Source: Pleodorina starrii | Lineage: Eukaryota; Chlorophyta; Chlorophyceae; Chlamydomonadales; Volvocaceae | DNA: 64,000 nt | Direction of reading: 5' to 3' | Assembly: GCA_030267565.1 (NCBI GenBank) | Contig: BRXU01000001.1 | Span: 6,448,001-6,512,000 of the forward strand | Part shown: in pieces, positions 1-12,400 of the stretch | Numbering within the stretch: position 1 is the first letter of the stretch | Layout: the number at the start of each line of letters is the position of its first letter | The notes under the pieces: generated by a model | Seen by the model: only the letters and a program-made list of their open reading frames with translations | What the model was told of the DNA's origin: nothing | Databases searched by the model: none | Made by a program: the position numbers and the translations under genes

Positions 1-705
1 AAGGGACGGCCGAACGGACCTCCCAATGGCAGACAACGTCGACCTTGCAAAAGCTGACAAGGGCAAGGGTACCGCCCATCCACGTGGTTTTGTGGACTAT
101 GTAAGGCACCAATGTGGTTCGTACCAAATATGGCCGGCAGTTGGTCGTTGGCGCAACGGACTGAGGTGGACTCTCCTTGTGACCATTGGCCCCGGGGACA
201 TGCCGCCTCTATCTGGTCGCGCGACCGGAGGGACCATTTTGATACGAGCCGGAGGAGATAGGCATTACATGTTGGCTTGGGGTTCGCTGGCAGCTCAGCC
301 GGAGTTGTCAGCTAGAAAAACGCCACAGCTCGGATCGAATCAGGTGGAAGAAGTCAGATAGCGAAGATAAGGAGCACAGCCCGACTGGGCATCCGGTAGC
401 GGCTTCTCAGTTGTCGAGTTGTGCACCCTGACGCCTTGGAAAGGACAGAGGAGGTACGACCAACGAGTTCAACCGGCCGATATGCGGCACTGGTTATGAA
501 ACTGACGCCTTTCCCAACCCCACTCGGGCCGTCTCGGATCCGCGCGGCTTCCGGGCATCGACAACGGGCAACAAGCCACAAGTGTGAAGAGCAAAAGACG
601 CTGACTGGAACCGGAACCGATTTCCTGCAGGTCAGCTTCGGAGGCCCATTGATTGCTGCACGGACGCGCCACCGCACTCTTCAGAAGCGCTTCCAACAGT
701 TTTAG

Positions 706-781
706 CCAATTTACATGACACGTTACGTTACCTCACGTTTACATGTAAAGTGGCAGGCCCAAACGGATCCCAATTTACATG
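706..781. repeat. cluster of TTTACATG motifs
   Basis: The 12-mer CCAATTTACATG occurs at 706-717 and again at 770-781. Between them lies the perfect palindrome TTTACATGTAAA at 738-749. Three related AT-rich motifs in under 80 bases of GC-rich DNA suggest a small repeat cluster or protein-binding site. No gene is recognised nearby, so no function can be assigned. Confidence 0.4.
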
Positions 782-1131
782 TGCTGTTTTGGGGACGCTA
801 TCTCTGTTGGCGCGAGGTCCGTACACACTATGTTTTGAGGCGGTAACGTCAAAGCGCCCATGTCATATCACTCCAGCACGATGTTAAACCCTTCGGACGA
901 AGCCTGCGAGCGTCGTTGCCCATAATGGAACCCGACGCGCCGAGGTCGGCCTCATCGCGCGAGAGCTCGTTCTCAGAGTACGCCAAGCCCTCGATGGCGG
1001 TCTCATCGCGCTCATTGTTTGCATAATGATTATACTAAAGTTGTGCAGCGTCGGCGAGCGGCTGCGACCGCGGCCGGCCCTGCGCGGCGTCGGCATGGCT
1101 CTCGGAAGCTCGGCCTGACCGACCACTGTGT

Positions 1132-1405
1132 CTTGTCGAGAAGCAGCAGCGCCTTGTCAAGATCCATGTTGACTTTATGCAGAACTAGCCGGCAGCGAAA
1201 CTCATTCGGTAGTGCCGACCGTGGTGCCTGAGCAGGTGAGGGACCGGTGCGCTTGTAGGTCGTACTATTTTGGAAAATAGTACGGCACGCATTCTCCAGC
1301 GCTGTTCCCGGGCACTTATAATACAAGGTACTCACATAATTGCCTGGACTTGTATCGGTTCGTTATATGTGCCCCAGCAGCTTTGGTCACTTAGGCAGCT
1401 ATTCA
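1132..1405 (-). repeat. dispersed repeat fragment, related to element at 29 kb
   Basis: Read on the minus strand, this stretch matches 29345-29602 on the plus strand over about 260-275 bases with only scattered differences and small gaps. Shared blocks include the start AATAGCTGCCTAAGTGACCA and the end CAAGGCGCTGCTGCTTCTCG. This copy keeps a perfect 11-bp hairpin at 1261-1284 (CGTACTATTTT, CC, then its complement), which is decayed in the other copy. A short open stretch encoding MDLDKALLLLDK is conserved in both. I see no terminal inverted repeats around this copy, so it looks like an internal fragment of the same transposon family. Confidence 0.8.
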
Positions 1406-2590
1406 TGCATGGACATGACCACGCAATTCTCTGAGCAAATACGCGTAGCACGGGATTGCATTAAACAAGCAGAGGACATCAAGGCCGTGCGTGATATAGC
1501 ACTCTTCGAGCTCGCGCGCTATGTTGTAGATTTGAAAGTCAATTCGGTGATAGTGTTGAGTGATGGCCGCCAGGCCAAGGCCCCAGCGAATGCTTCCCCG
1601 AACGCGATACTCAGCATGACACGTGGGAGACTTAATCGCGGACACATGCCTGGCTTGAGCATAGTGCATAGGAGCAGTGCTCTGCTGCCGCTGTGCTTGT
1701 GCGGAGTTGCCCTTCGTCATGTAGTATGTTTGGCGAGAAGTTCGCAGTGGGAACGCGATGGAGATCGCCGATGATACCAAGTGTATGACATAACTGAACG
1801 ATTGGTCTTTGAGGAAAATCAAAACTATGCTAAAATGAGGTTGTACTGGCTGTAACGGGGCGAGGGGTCAACATTTGGTCAATTACACCCCTCCCCCTGG
1901 GGCCACGTTAGACTTTTTGGCCACGTAACGCGTGACGGACCCGCTGGTCGCTTCGTTGGGCCCGTGAGCTCTCCGCGGTTTGGGCCAGACACATACCGCA
2001 CAAGTTTGCCATGTGCGCTATATGTGCACCACTGACCCTCTGGGTCCCCTGTGAATCGACATTTAGATAGTTTGAAGTCAATGCATTGGGCCATTGGTCC
2101 TTCATATCATATTTACTTCATGAAGCCGGCGCCTGTGCCGCCTGTAGGCTGCTGTACCCTGCTGTACTCGTGTAACGGTTACCTGGCCTGCAACGAATGC
2201 CTGCAAGCAGGGGCCTCCCTTGACACCCATTGGATGTTCAATCAAAGGCGTCAGCCCCTTGGCATTTAATTGATTGGTAAACAGTGCACGAGAGCATCAC
2301 TGGCATCACCAATTGGTGCATGTCGCACCGACCCTTATGCACCGGTATTGGGTCCCAATCCTCGCTGCTCCTTACTCTGCAGCGAGCTGGCGGTTTTGAG
2401 AGGGAATGGCCTTCCAAGGGCCTCCGGGCCTCTACCGTAGAGGTTCCAGCTGACGGGTTGCCGTTCATATGCCCTCCCTTCCAGCCGCTACCCTACAGAT
2501 CCTTAAATCCTGATGAATCCCATGCATGCCGCTGCGGGGTTCGTTCCCAGACAGCGCCACAAGTCGCCCGCGCTGAGGCACAGCCCCACC

Positions 2591-2602
2591 GACCCGTGGG
2601 TC
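2591..2602. repeat. GACCC-RY-GGGTC palindrome (intergenic copy)
   Basis: This is an exact copy of the 12-bp palindrome GACCCGTGGGTC. The other exact copies of GACCC-RY-GGGTC lie at 6186, 6666, 26374, 27707, 28495, 55467, 58462 and 61182. A variant with a CC centre is at 47825-47836. Copies with one mismatch are near 10899, 20222 and 62662. Confidence 0.9.
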
Positions 2603-2842
2603 GCCGAGCCCACGCAGCGCAACTAACGCCACACGCTCGCATTAGGGCACGGTGCCCCCACATCTAGCATTGCCCACCCGCCGGAATTTGCGCCGGGGCC
2701 AATCTTGTTTCCAAATCCGCGGCATTCCTTTCCAGTCCGCGTTGCCATAGCCCCTGCTGCTGGCCTGCCCCCCCGTTCCTTTCCGCCTCTTCCTCTGCTT
2801 CTGCCGCCGCCGCCATTGCCGCATCCGCCGTCGCTGTCTCCC

Positions 2843-4824
2843 TTACGTCGGTGGTCTGGGGTCGTCGGGCCCGCTGATGGGCGGCGGCTGCACGCGCGGC
2901 ATGTCTTCATCGGCCTCTGACCCTTCCCGGAACTTGAAGTACCCGGCGTAGGCCTTGCGTGCTGCCGCCGCCTCGCTCAGCTGGTAGGCGCCCGCCCGCA
3001 CCGACTCCAGCTCCAGGGAGAACTCCCCCTCGGGCGGCATCTCCTCGCTGGCCGCCATGGTCAGGCCGAACTGCGGTACGACACATGCAGTACAGCAGTA
3101 CGGGCGGTGAAGTAGCACATAGCTACACGGTGGGACAGGACGGATTGCGCCGAGTGGCCCCCGAATGACGCCAGAATGGCAGCTGCGTGCCAACGCCGCC
3201 CTCCGGTAACATCCGGCGACATGTGGGGTCCCGACATGTAATCCTCCTCAAGCTGCGCCCCCGTAGCAGCCGCACTGCGGTGACCCGGACGCGCAGCACA
3301 GCACGGCGCGGCGCGGGCATCATCACACACACACCCACATTCCACCCCACGGAAGCAGTCCAAACCTGTCCTGAGCACCGCCCTCCGCCGCCAGCACCCG
3401 CCCAGCACGCGCTCAGCACCCGCTCAGCGCAGCTTGGCTCAGATCACATCGGACGAGCCCACGTACCGAAATGATGTTGTGTCGGGGCATGCCCGCGGAG
3501 CTCGGCGCGTAGTGCGTCACCAGCCGGCCGCGGAATGTGAACACAAAGTCGCGGAAGTCCAGCCGCACGTCCTGCCAGGCACCGGGGCTGGAAGGCGGTG
3601 GCGGTGGCGGTGGCCGGTCGGCCGCGTCCGTGAGAGCAGGGCCCGGCGCCAAAAATGGAACAAACAGGCAGGCAGGCAGGCAGGGCCGAGGGAAAGGGGA
3701 CAGAGGTCCCGGCAGACCAGCTGCGCCCGTCGGTTCAGGCTTCAACGCGGCTCCTCGCTCGCTCGCATGGGCAGCTAAGCAGGGCATGTCCAACTGTCCT
3801 CAGCATGAGCGAGGCCTCCTTACGTTCCGTCATGCGAGTTGCTGTCCGCGACATCCGACCCAAACGCCGCGACACCCGGCATCCACGACACCCGACTCGG
3901 CGTGTCGGCGCGTTGGATCTTGAATGCCTGCTCTCAACGCGTGGGCCGCTGTCCCGCCTTTGGGGCCATCTCCACGAACGTGGCGATTACCGGGAGCACC
4001 CATCATAAAGCGTCAACCCAACTGCCGGAGGCAGCTGGGCCGACGGCGCGATGGATTCGTCCCCTTCTCGCCCCGTTCGTGGCGCCCCGTTTCAGCAGTC
4101 CGGAGCATGGAGGGATATCAAGGGCCGCAGCAACGAAGCGCTGTCGTACCTGGTCTTGAGCGTCGCCTGCCACACCTCCTCGTCGCCCCCGGTCAGCTGG
4201 TCCAGCCGGATGTTGGCGAGATACGTGTTGCCATCGCCGCGCACCCGGAAATCGAGGAAGTCGTACTTGCGGAGGTTTAAAGGCAGTGGCCGCTGTGGAT
4301 GGTGGTCAGGAGGCGTCATAGCGAGATGGGTACTGGAGATGGTGAGTGGTACGGGTGGCATGAGGGCTTCGGGGCAAACGGGCGCCTCACCACTTGGTTA
4401 ATGCCACAGTAGCCCGACCGGATGAGCTTTGATCTCTCCAAGACCTCCTTGGAGTACGTTCCTGAGAACACGGCGGTCTGAGGGGAACGCCATCAGTGGA
4501 TGGAACAAGTCATGGCCGGGCCACGTCGCGAGAACGGTCAGGTACCTTTTCGCTTTCGGATAGCTGAAAGGCGGCTTGAGATAAGCCTCCGAAGCTAGCG
4601 TCTGAAAAGACGTTCCAGGCTGCCACATCGCGTTGGGACTTGAAGGCATACACCAGCTTTGGCTCAGGTGTGAGGTCAACTGCACCATACGATGCTTCAT
4701 TTGTTATCGCTATTACCGATATGGCTTGCGAAATGAAAGTTGCACGCAAACCTGACAGGAAACGGTCGACAGCCCGCCACGCCCGGCGAAGGAGTCCGGG
4801 TCCAGCGCTCGCAGTACTCGTCAT
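2843..4824 (-). CDS. CIA30-domain protein (NDUFAF1-like)
   Basis: Five exons: 4824-4546, 4477-4391, 4292-4150, 3587-3467 and 3070-2843, giving 285 residues. The CIA30 fold starts near residue 58 (KLVYAFKSQRDVAAW, then SDASFGGLSQA). It continues through VFSGTYS, the family signature YDFLDFRVRGDGNTYLANI, WQDVRLDFRDFVFTFRGRLV and FSLELESV. CIA30 proteins include the mitochondrial complex I assembly factor NDUFAF1; plants and algae also have plastid and other relatives, so the target complex is not proven. The open frame extends upstream of 4824 only through a TTG codon, so the first ATG in frame was chosen. The N-terminus is basic and hydroxylated and could be an organelle transit peptide. The gene lies downstream of the sterol reductase on the same strand, 386 bases from its stop. 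Confidence 0.87.
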
Positions 4825-5210
4825 TGCAATCGACACATATCCACTGAATAACGTGCTCCAACTTCCGTCGAGCGGAAAGTGCTTACTAAGCAGGGATTCA
4901 AGTAATTTGTGTGCTTTTACAGCGATTCCATGCAGCAATCGGCAGATAAGTTATATCACATCAAATGGGCAATGCACGCAATCAGAAGTTCAGAGCCAAT
5001 ACCCACAAAGCGGCTTCCCACCGGTGCTACGGCACCGACGTCAACTGTCAACGGATAATGACCAACGACGCTCCATTGAAAAATCCTGGAAATATCGGAT
5101 CATCACTTCATCTCTTCAGTGCACACTCGCAACGGCAGCACTGCGCCGCTCGTTTTCTCAGACACAGGGACACGTCCGTGAGCCACAGCCGGCGGCTGAG
5201 GTCACAACCC
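4825..5210 (-). other. intergenic: sterol reductase 3' end and CIA30 5' end
   Basis: These 386 bases separate two minus-strand genes. A minus-strand TGTAA at 4921-4917 is a good candidate polyadenylation signal for the sterol reductase, giving a 3' untranslated region of about 290 bases. That leaves roughly 90 bases for the promoter and leader of the CIA30 gene, so the two transcription units are packed closely or overlap. Confidence 0.5.
4917..4921 (-). terminator. candidate TGTAA polyadenylation signal (sterol reductase)
   Basis: TGTAA on the minus strand lies about 290 bases after the sterol reductase stop codon. TGTAA is the usual nuclear polyadenylation signal in volvocine algae. The assignment rests on motif and distance only. 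Confidence 0.4.
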
Positions 5211-8200
5211 TCAATAAAGGTACGGGATAATCCGGTATCGGACCAGCGCGCAATACTTGTCCCAGTCCTTGCCGTACTTCAGACGACACGAGTGCTCGTC
5301 CCGCCGCTCGCGATGCACCAGCAACGCCGCAAAGTAGATGCAGTAAAAGTACGGCACGATGGCGGAGAGGCCGGTGAGCCCAGCTGGCATGCACCACGCC
5401 AGCCTGTGGGCAGGGGAACGAGGGGTACAGCATCAGGCCATCAGCCAGCACACAAGACAGCCCTAACTGGGTATGAAGTTCGATGACACGAGCAGTCCTC
5501 AACCACATCCACCGTAGAACGCCGCGTGGTGCAAAGAGGCCCCCGGCGTGCTGGTACTGGGACATCGCAGTCACTTCAGTCCGCACCCGGGTTCACACCG
5601 CCCCCTTCCTACATGCGGCTGTCCCCTTTTCGTGTTGAGGCTGTTCCATCCCGGATCTCGCACTGCGCAATTCGGGGGCTGAGGTACCAGGATAGCGGCT
5701 TTCTGGAGCCATTCCATCCAGACAAGTCGGTGATGTCATGGTAGCGGCATCCTTGCGGTGGGAGCAGCTTCGCAGCCTTTCCTGCACCTCCGGCTGCGCT
5801 TCACCCTCTCCCTTTGTCCCTTAAGGCCCTCACCCCGTCGCGCGCCCAACAGGTGCCCGGCCTTCGTCTCCCTTATCCCGGCATCAACGTATCCTTCCGC
5901 ACACCCGCCCACGCGCTTCAATGGCCAGCAATGCCCCATCCGCTCACCTTGCCTTTAGCCCGCAATCTCACATTCCGTTTCATCCCCACCCATCCATCCA
6001 TCCGCCCGGCGGCCGGTTTCCGCCCGGCCACCCATCCGGCCGCCCAGCCAGGCCACAGTCCCCCCGGAGCCTGCCACTCACCCCATGATCCAGTCCCCGA
6101 AGTAGTTGATGTGCCGGGCCGTACCCCACCAGCCGCTCACGATGAGCGACGTGCCGCGCTCCGTCTTGAGCGTTTTCAGGTGAGCGACCCGCGGGTCGTT
6201 CGGGTTGGAGCGGAACATGTCCTTCTGGCTGTTGGCCCCGCGGAAGATGTAATAGCCCAGCGCCTTGACAGCCAGCACCAGAGCCATGCCGGCGGGCGAC
6301 AAGACCTGCGATCGACCGACCGCAACGAATGACGAATGAAAAAGAGGCAAGGGCAGTCTTTTCTAGGCAGCAGGTGTGCTGAACCTCCTGGGTACCGGCC
6401 ACGGTTCCGGTTTTCTGGTTCCTTGTAAGTCCCTCTCGGCCCAGCCAGGGTGCCGTCTTCATGGCCCACCTTGGGGTGGTCCACCAGGTACCTGGCGGCG
6501 GAGGTGAAGGTGAAGGGCACCCAGGCCAGGTCGCCAAACGCCAGCATGAACCCAAATCCGTCGGTGGTGATGTCCATGGTGGTCAGGATGGCGCGCTCGT
6601 TCCACAGCGCATCGACAATGTAGTACAGCTGGAAGACGTTGACCAGCAGCATCGAGTTGGAGACGGACCCGTGGGTCGTCAGCTGTTTGTGCGCCATGCC
6701 CAGGTTCAGAAGCGCCCAGCCTGGAGAGGGGGCAGGAGGGAGGAGGAGGAGGGGGAGGAGGAGGAGGTGTCGACAGCAGAGGTGGGAGGAGGGGGAGGTC
6801 TCGGATGGGGACGGCAGTGGGGCTGTCGCTTCCGAGAGCCGTCCAGGAGGGCGCATGTGCAGGAGGGCGCACGTGGCATCACGTGCAGTAGGGCGCACGT
6901 GGCATCACGTGCAGGGGGATGCCAGCTCGCAGCGACGGAGCGCTCCTGACACAAGTACGACATGCAGCATGGCAGTCAGCACCTCAAGCCGCGCGCTTCT
7001 GGATCCCTCAAAGCTGAACGATCATTTCGGCCTTCCGAAGCTGCGCCGGCATCGTGCCTCCTTTCGCTCACCGATCAAGCCCGGGTACAGCTCGCAAAAC
7101 TCCTTGAGGTCAAACAAACCGCCCAGCAGGCGCGGATTCAGCTCTCGGCCCATCCAAAAGTCGTAGGCGGGATAGCTGCAGGTCAGGAGCGGGAGGGCGG
7201 GCGGGAGCGCGTGGGCGGGCGGTGGGGCGACACCAATTAGAGATGCGCGGATGCGGTCGGGTCCCTGCCGGCTTCTCGAGCCGAAGGACTTGCAGACTCT
7301 CCAGCGCCCGAGGGCCTGTAGGCTATATCGCCTATATTGCAGTTTTTGATTCCAAGCCCACGCCGCCCTCTCACCCCGTGTTGCCATGCCCGCTCAGCAT
7401 CAGGCCCTTCCGGAAGGACGAGGCGTAAAGATAGACGGAAAGAGCCGTGCTGAAGGCCACCGACGCCGTCAGCAGCGGCGCAAATTGGTCGTACAGCCAA
7501 CCGAGGTCCAGCTGTCTGGTGTAAAACCCAAAGTACAGGGCAGCGCCGTACGCCAGTACGAACAGCCTGAAGGCTGTACGGCCGGGAAACGCGGGCCCCG
7601 GGTTGACATGAGGGGAGGAAAAGCGATGGGGACAGGGAACGGGGTAAATAAGCCCTGCGCTGGTGCTGGTGACAGGGATCAACAGGGGCATGAGGTTGCA
7701 GGTGACATCGAAAGAGTCGCATGCCATGTGAGCGCAAGTTGCGGGCTGGAAGCCCGCACTGTACAGTCCTGAGGCGGGGCTAGGATGCGCTATGATTCAC
7801 GCCCTGACGGCAGTAGGTTAGGAAAACCCCAATGAATGGGCACTGGCACCCACATGCTGTGCCTGCTATCGGCTGCCTCAGGGAAACCCGAGCCACGCCG
7901 AGGACGCAGACAGCCCCCGTAGACAAAGGCCTACATGGACCTTACAGACAATGCGGGTGCGTGCCATGTAGTCAAGGTGGTGTGTCTGACCTTTCCCCGA
8001 CGCATCTCCATGCCTGGCGTCGGTGCTTCCCCCGCGCAGTCCCGGCCCTTGGGACGCCTTCCGGCTGCGGCGTCCCCTTCCAATCCCACACCTACTAACC
8101 GTTCAACTTGTACGTGAGGCGCTTCCCATCGGGCAACACAACGCCCTCGGCGCGCTGTCCGGGAAGCAACACATGCAGGAGCGCTAGCCCAAGGAACCAT

Positions 8201-8424
8201 GCCAGATACGCTACAATAGCCTCCTTGCTGTACCATTGGATATTACTTTGAAGTGATGGCAGCTTGAGCTCTGGCCACAGCTGGAGGCAAGAGTCTTTGT
8301 TGCATCCCAAAATGAGCGCGTAGCAGACGGCCGGGAGCACGAACACCAGCAGCGCGGGGCCATGTGGTCCAAAGAATTCAAAATGGTGTTTCTTCTGCGC
8401 GGCCTTTGTCCCTGTATCGGCCAT
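5211..8424 (-). CDS. delta(14)-sterol reductase (ERG24/FACKEL family)
   Basis: Six exons: 8424-8100, 7573-7375, 7175-7072, 6720-6470, 6305-6082 and 5403-5211, giving 431 residues, the usual length for this family. The enzyme reduces the C14-C15 double bond of sterol intermediates after C14 demethylation, in the endoplasmic reticulum membrane, using NADPH. The N-terminus carries [18 protein letters not shown]. Other family marks are [16 protein letters not shown] (about residue 175), [20 protein letters not shown] (about 257) and the C-terminal ERG4/ERG24 signature, [18 protein letters not shown] followed by YRIIPYLY. The [12 protein letters not shown] form fits C14 reductases better than delta-7 reductases. 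Two exact copies of the GACCC-RY-GGGTC palindrome fall in exons 4 and 5, in different reading frames. Confidence 0.93.
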
Positions 8425-9404
8425 TTTGGTAAATTCGGCGTGTGGTTGCCAATGGTCACGTACCGGTACAGAGTCACTCCCACACGCGTAAGGGCGCTCT
8501 CCAAGGTAAATTAAATCCCCTTATCCCATGCGACGCAATACAAGAAGATCTCTGCAGATGCAGCCGTTACACCGTTAAAGTGGAGAAACTGAACGAAAGT
8601 ACGACCTGTACGCCGTCCATATTAGATACTCATACTCTGTATGCCGCACGAATCCTGATCGTATTGTGCCGAAAAAAGCACAATTTATGCCGGCACGCCG
8701 CCTTCATTGTCATGCTTGTGTGCACGCAATCCGTATGGTTATGCCCAGGAGGGGCAGCGCGTGGGGTACCAGGGGCATTTACGCGGATCATAGGCCTTAC
8801 AGGCCGGCATCTCCTCTGGGCCCACAGCCAATACCACCATCGCCGATACGCGCATATAACACCCCCCGCAGCCCGCACCGCACCGCTCCATGAGCTTCGT
8901 AAGCAACTACCCACTCGGACATGCGGGTTGCATGCGCACCCGTCACGCTGTCCAAGATGCTGGACAGACGACCCTTCCATCGAGCCAGCTGGCGGCTGGG
9001 CCTGGCTCCATGGAACCACGGCAACTCATTCGCATACACGATGTTTCGAGGATTGCAGCCACCGTAGCTCCTGTGATTTTGCGGGCGACGTAACAAAAAG
9101 GCCCAACAAGAACAGCCCGCCGGACTCTGTAGTCAGGGCAGTTCCTGCCAGCTGGCACATTCCCAACGCTGTGCGCGACAGTGGGAGTCCGAACACGGCA
9201 CACAGTCTGACAGTCCCACACCACTCGGCAAGGAAAAAGAATAAATGAATATTGTGTGGTCCGTACTCTTGACCCCCCTCACTTCCTCCTGCCTTTGCTG
9301 CTACTGCCGCTCATAGTACCCCGCCATACCCGCTGCTATTGTTGCTGCTGCTGTTAGCGTAGCTGCTGCCGCTATCGCTATTCCTTGCGCTGCTGCTGCT
9401 ACTG
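8425..9404. other. intergenic between sterol reductase and ASA1-like gene
   Basis: About 1 kb between two minus-strand genes. It should hold the 3' untranslated region of the WD40 gene and the promoter of the sterol reductase. A TGTAA on the minus strand at 8801-8797 is a candidate polyadenylation signal about 600 bases after the WD40 stop. A long plus-strand open frame here (8442-9248) has no recognisable domain and I do not call it a gene. Confidence 0.5.
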
Positions 9405-12400
9405 CTACTCCTGTGACGAGGACGCGGATGCGTAGACGGACCACAACGCGATGGTTGTGTCCCGGGAGGCCGACGCAAGGGTGTTGGTTTCGGGGCTGAA
9501 GGCCACGGCCGTCACCTGGCTCCGGTGGTACTGCCGCCACCACCACCACCAACAGCGCCGCCACAACCGCCGCCACCGTCACGATAGCCGCCGCCATCGC
9601 CGGCAAGCCAACATCCAGCCCATGAGGTTCGATTCGAGGCGGGCGGGCGGGCGGGCGGGGGGACGGAAGTGCTGTAAAGCGAGGCAGTTACTAGGCAGGG
9701 TTGGCACAGGGCAGCAGCCCCCCGGGGATGTTCATGGGTCTGGGGACTCGGCCGGGGACAGCTGGCGGAGCCAGCTGGTGGAGCTGTGTACTCGTGCGCT
9801 GAGAGCCTGAGACGAACACACCGCCGCGCAAAGCACCATCGGAGTCTGCGTGATGATCGCCGGCAGGCAAAGCCCAAAGCGTAAGACGACGATCATCGCC
9901 ACCGCCGCCGGACAATGCGCCCCCATGAGCTGCAAACTAGCCGTTCTAGCCTCCGCACAGGCGTCATCTCTTGTCAGGCGACGTCTCTCCCGCACCTGTC
10001 CCCTTGCCTGGCGCATCGCTACGGTACACGATTCCCACCTTGAGCACCGCGAGGTGCTCCCGCCGGCGCAGGGAGAACAGCCGCACCCGGCCGTCCCAGC
10101 AGCCGCACGCAAACAGCTTGCCGTCACCGCGGATGCGCACGTCAGCGGTGCCCGCCTCCCGCAGCCGCAGGTGTCTCTCCAGCACCAGCGGCCGCGCCTC
10201 CGCGGGGCGCACCACGCAGCAGGAAATCTGGTCGTCGGCCGAGCCCGAGACCAGGTCGTACGATGCCGTACCACCTTGGGGTTGCGGAGGAGCGTGCGCG
10301 GCAGGCAGGCGGGGTGGAGCGGGCAGCGGCAGCGGTGGAGGGACGCAAGAAGGGTATGGGAATAGTCGACTGGTTGCGCATGCCGCCGGTGCGGTGGGAT
10401 ACAGAGGGCTCGCCATCGCCCCCGCGGGATGCAGCCGTTGCAGCTGTGGCTCCCCCGCTCACAGATTCGCCAACTAGCACCGGAAAGCCTGCCGCAACGC
10501 AACGCAACGGCGGGACACGGCGAATCGCTTGGAGAATGCCAATACGCCCAAGGGCAGCTGCGTAGTTGCCCGTTCGTCCTCGTTGCCACAGAGGGGACGT
10601 CCCTCCGGCCATGCTCCTGGACATCCTTACCCGTCGGCGCTCCTGCCGTGCTCATGTCGCCGCCGCTGCCGCCGTCGTCCCGGGCCTGGCCCAAGCCTTC
10701 GCCCGTCGCGGCGGCGGCTTCGGGCCCGCCGTGCCGCCGCCGCCGCTCAGCCTCCCTGGAGCGCCCCGGCGCACGTCCCCTCGCCCGCACGTCAACGCAC
10801 ATGACCGGCTCCCCGTGCATCCGCAACGACCCCAACGGCCGCCTCGGGTTACGGACGTCCCAAAGGGCCACCACACCGTCCTCGTAACCCGCCACCACGA
10901 ACCACGGGTCGGTCGCCGTGCCGCCCCCTGCGCTGCCGCTGCCGCTGCAACTGGCCCCCGAGTCGCCCGGCTCCCCAGCAGCTTTGCAGCTACGGCTGCG
11001 GCGCCCGAGCGTGTCGTCCTCTGCCGCAGCGGCGTCGCATGTTTGGGATGTGGCAGCCCCCGGTGGCACCACTGGGACAGGCTCTGCACCGCGCTGATCT
11101 GAGGCCGCCGCCGCCGCCTGCGGCGGGGAGCCTGCAGCTCCACACCCCGGTGTTTGCGCCTCTCGCGGCTGCGGATGCTGCCGTGGCGGTGGCGCCGGCG
11201 GCGAAGTTTGCGGGGCGAGGAACGCCAGCGACATGCACATGCCGTGCTTGGTTTCGGAGGCCCCGCCCTGGCGGAGGAGCACTCCGGCGGTGCGGCCTTC
11301 CTGCGCGGGACCGGGGCGGGCAAGCCGGCCGTGGAGGCAGGGCCAGCAGGCGCCACACCATCAACGTCACAATTCGCGCAGTTCATGTAAACAACACGCC
11401 GCACGTGTGCCGAGGAAGTGACGTAACGCGTGAGCACGAGGCCTGCCCAAGTGCCCATCCTTCGCTCTTGGTCTTGAAAGCCGCCCGGGCTATCGCCCGG
11501 GCCAGACGCGCCTCATGGGGCCCCCTCCCCGTCCCTCTGGCCCCGCGGCAGCCCATGCCCCGATGGCTACGCCGTGAAGTGCCCCCGGTGCAGTGCCAAG
11601 GTGCCATGCATGCGACTCGCCGCTGCTGGCCCGCGCGGCGGCTTATGCGCATTGCTCCCGACACCTGGTCCGCCCCTGCAGGCACCGCAGACCCACCGCC
11701 GGGCGCCACACGGCCACATCCGTCGGGTCGCTTGCGGCACACGCCACGAGCAGGCCCTGGTTACGAAACGTGTGGGGGGCGGGTGAAGCAATGGGTTACA
11801 TTTGGTGACGCAACGACCACAGCCGGGACGACCCGGAGGCCGTGTGCGAAGGCGCGGCTTGACGTTCCCAAAAAGTGCGGAAGCCGCCGCCGCTGCCGCC
11901 ACAGCAACAGCCGCCGCAGAAAGGAAGCCCAGAGCCACCGTAGCCGCAACTGCAGCTGCTGCTGCGGTGAAATGATGCATTAGTTATTGGACTGCTTAAT
12001 TTACCCCTCCCCCAGCTCCCTGAGAGGCAGCTCACCCGCAAGCCACCCTCTGCCGCGGGGCTGGTGCTCGCCGATGCGCCCGGGACGGCGGGGGGCGCGG
12101 CGGCGCCCGGCGCCCAGATCGCGCACCGGCAAAAGTTGAAGGACTCGGTCCGGGTTTCACACAGCGGCTGCGATCTGCAGTGGCGGTTGCAAGCGGGGGC
12201 AGGTGGGTGTGCCCATGCCTGTTGGAGCTCCGTCTCCCGTGCCGCAATTCATTGACAAAGCCACCACCACCACCACCATCACCACCACCCACAACCACCA
12301 CCGCCTGTGGGCATACCGCCCACCTGTCCAATGCGCCTGTCCGGCCCACGGCCCAGAGCTTCACGCAGCCGTCCCGGCCCTGGCTGGCGGGGTCGGCAAA

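Larger units (their letters stand above)
1..2842. other. gene-poor left end
   Basis: I see no gene with a recognisable domain or a consistent exon chain in this stretch. It holds a fragment of a dispersed repeat (about 1132-1405), a small cluster of TTTACATG motifs (706-781), one exact GACCCGTGGGTC palindrome (2591-2602) and a looser relative with a three-base spacer near 2034-2046. The part next to 2842 should be the 3' untranslated region of the CIA30 gene on the minus strand. The nearest minus-strand TGTAA, the volvocine polyadenylation signal, is at 1887-1883. That would make a long tail of about 950 bases, so the true end may lie elsewhere. Confidence 0.5.

Noticed and set aside
4825..4938. 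Upstream extension of the CIA30 protein
   Set aside because: The frame is open to 4938 but begins with TTG and has no ATG before 4824.
8442..9248. Plus-strand open frame (268 residues) between two minus-strand genes
   Set aside because: It has no recognisable domain or exon pattern and probably overlaps the 3' untranslated region of the WD40 gene.
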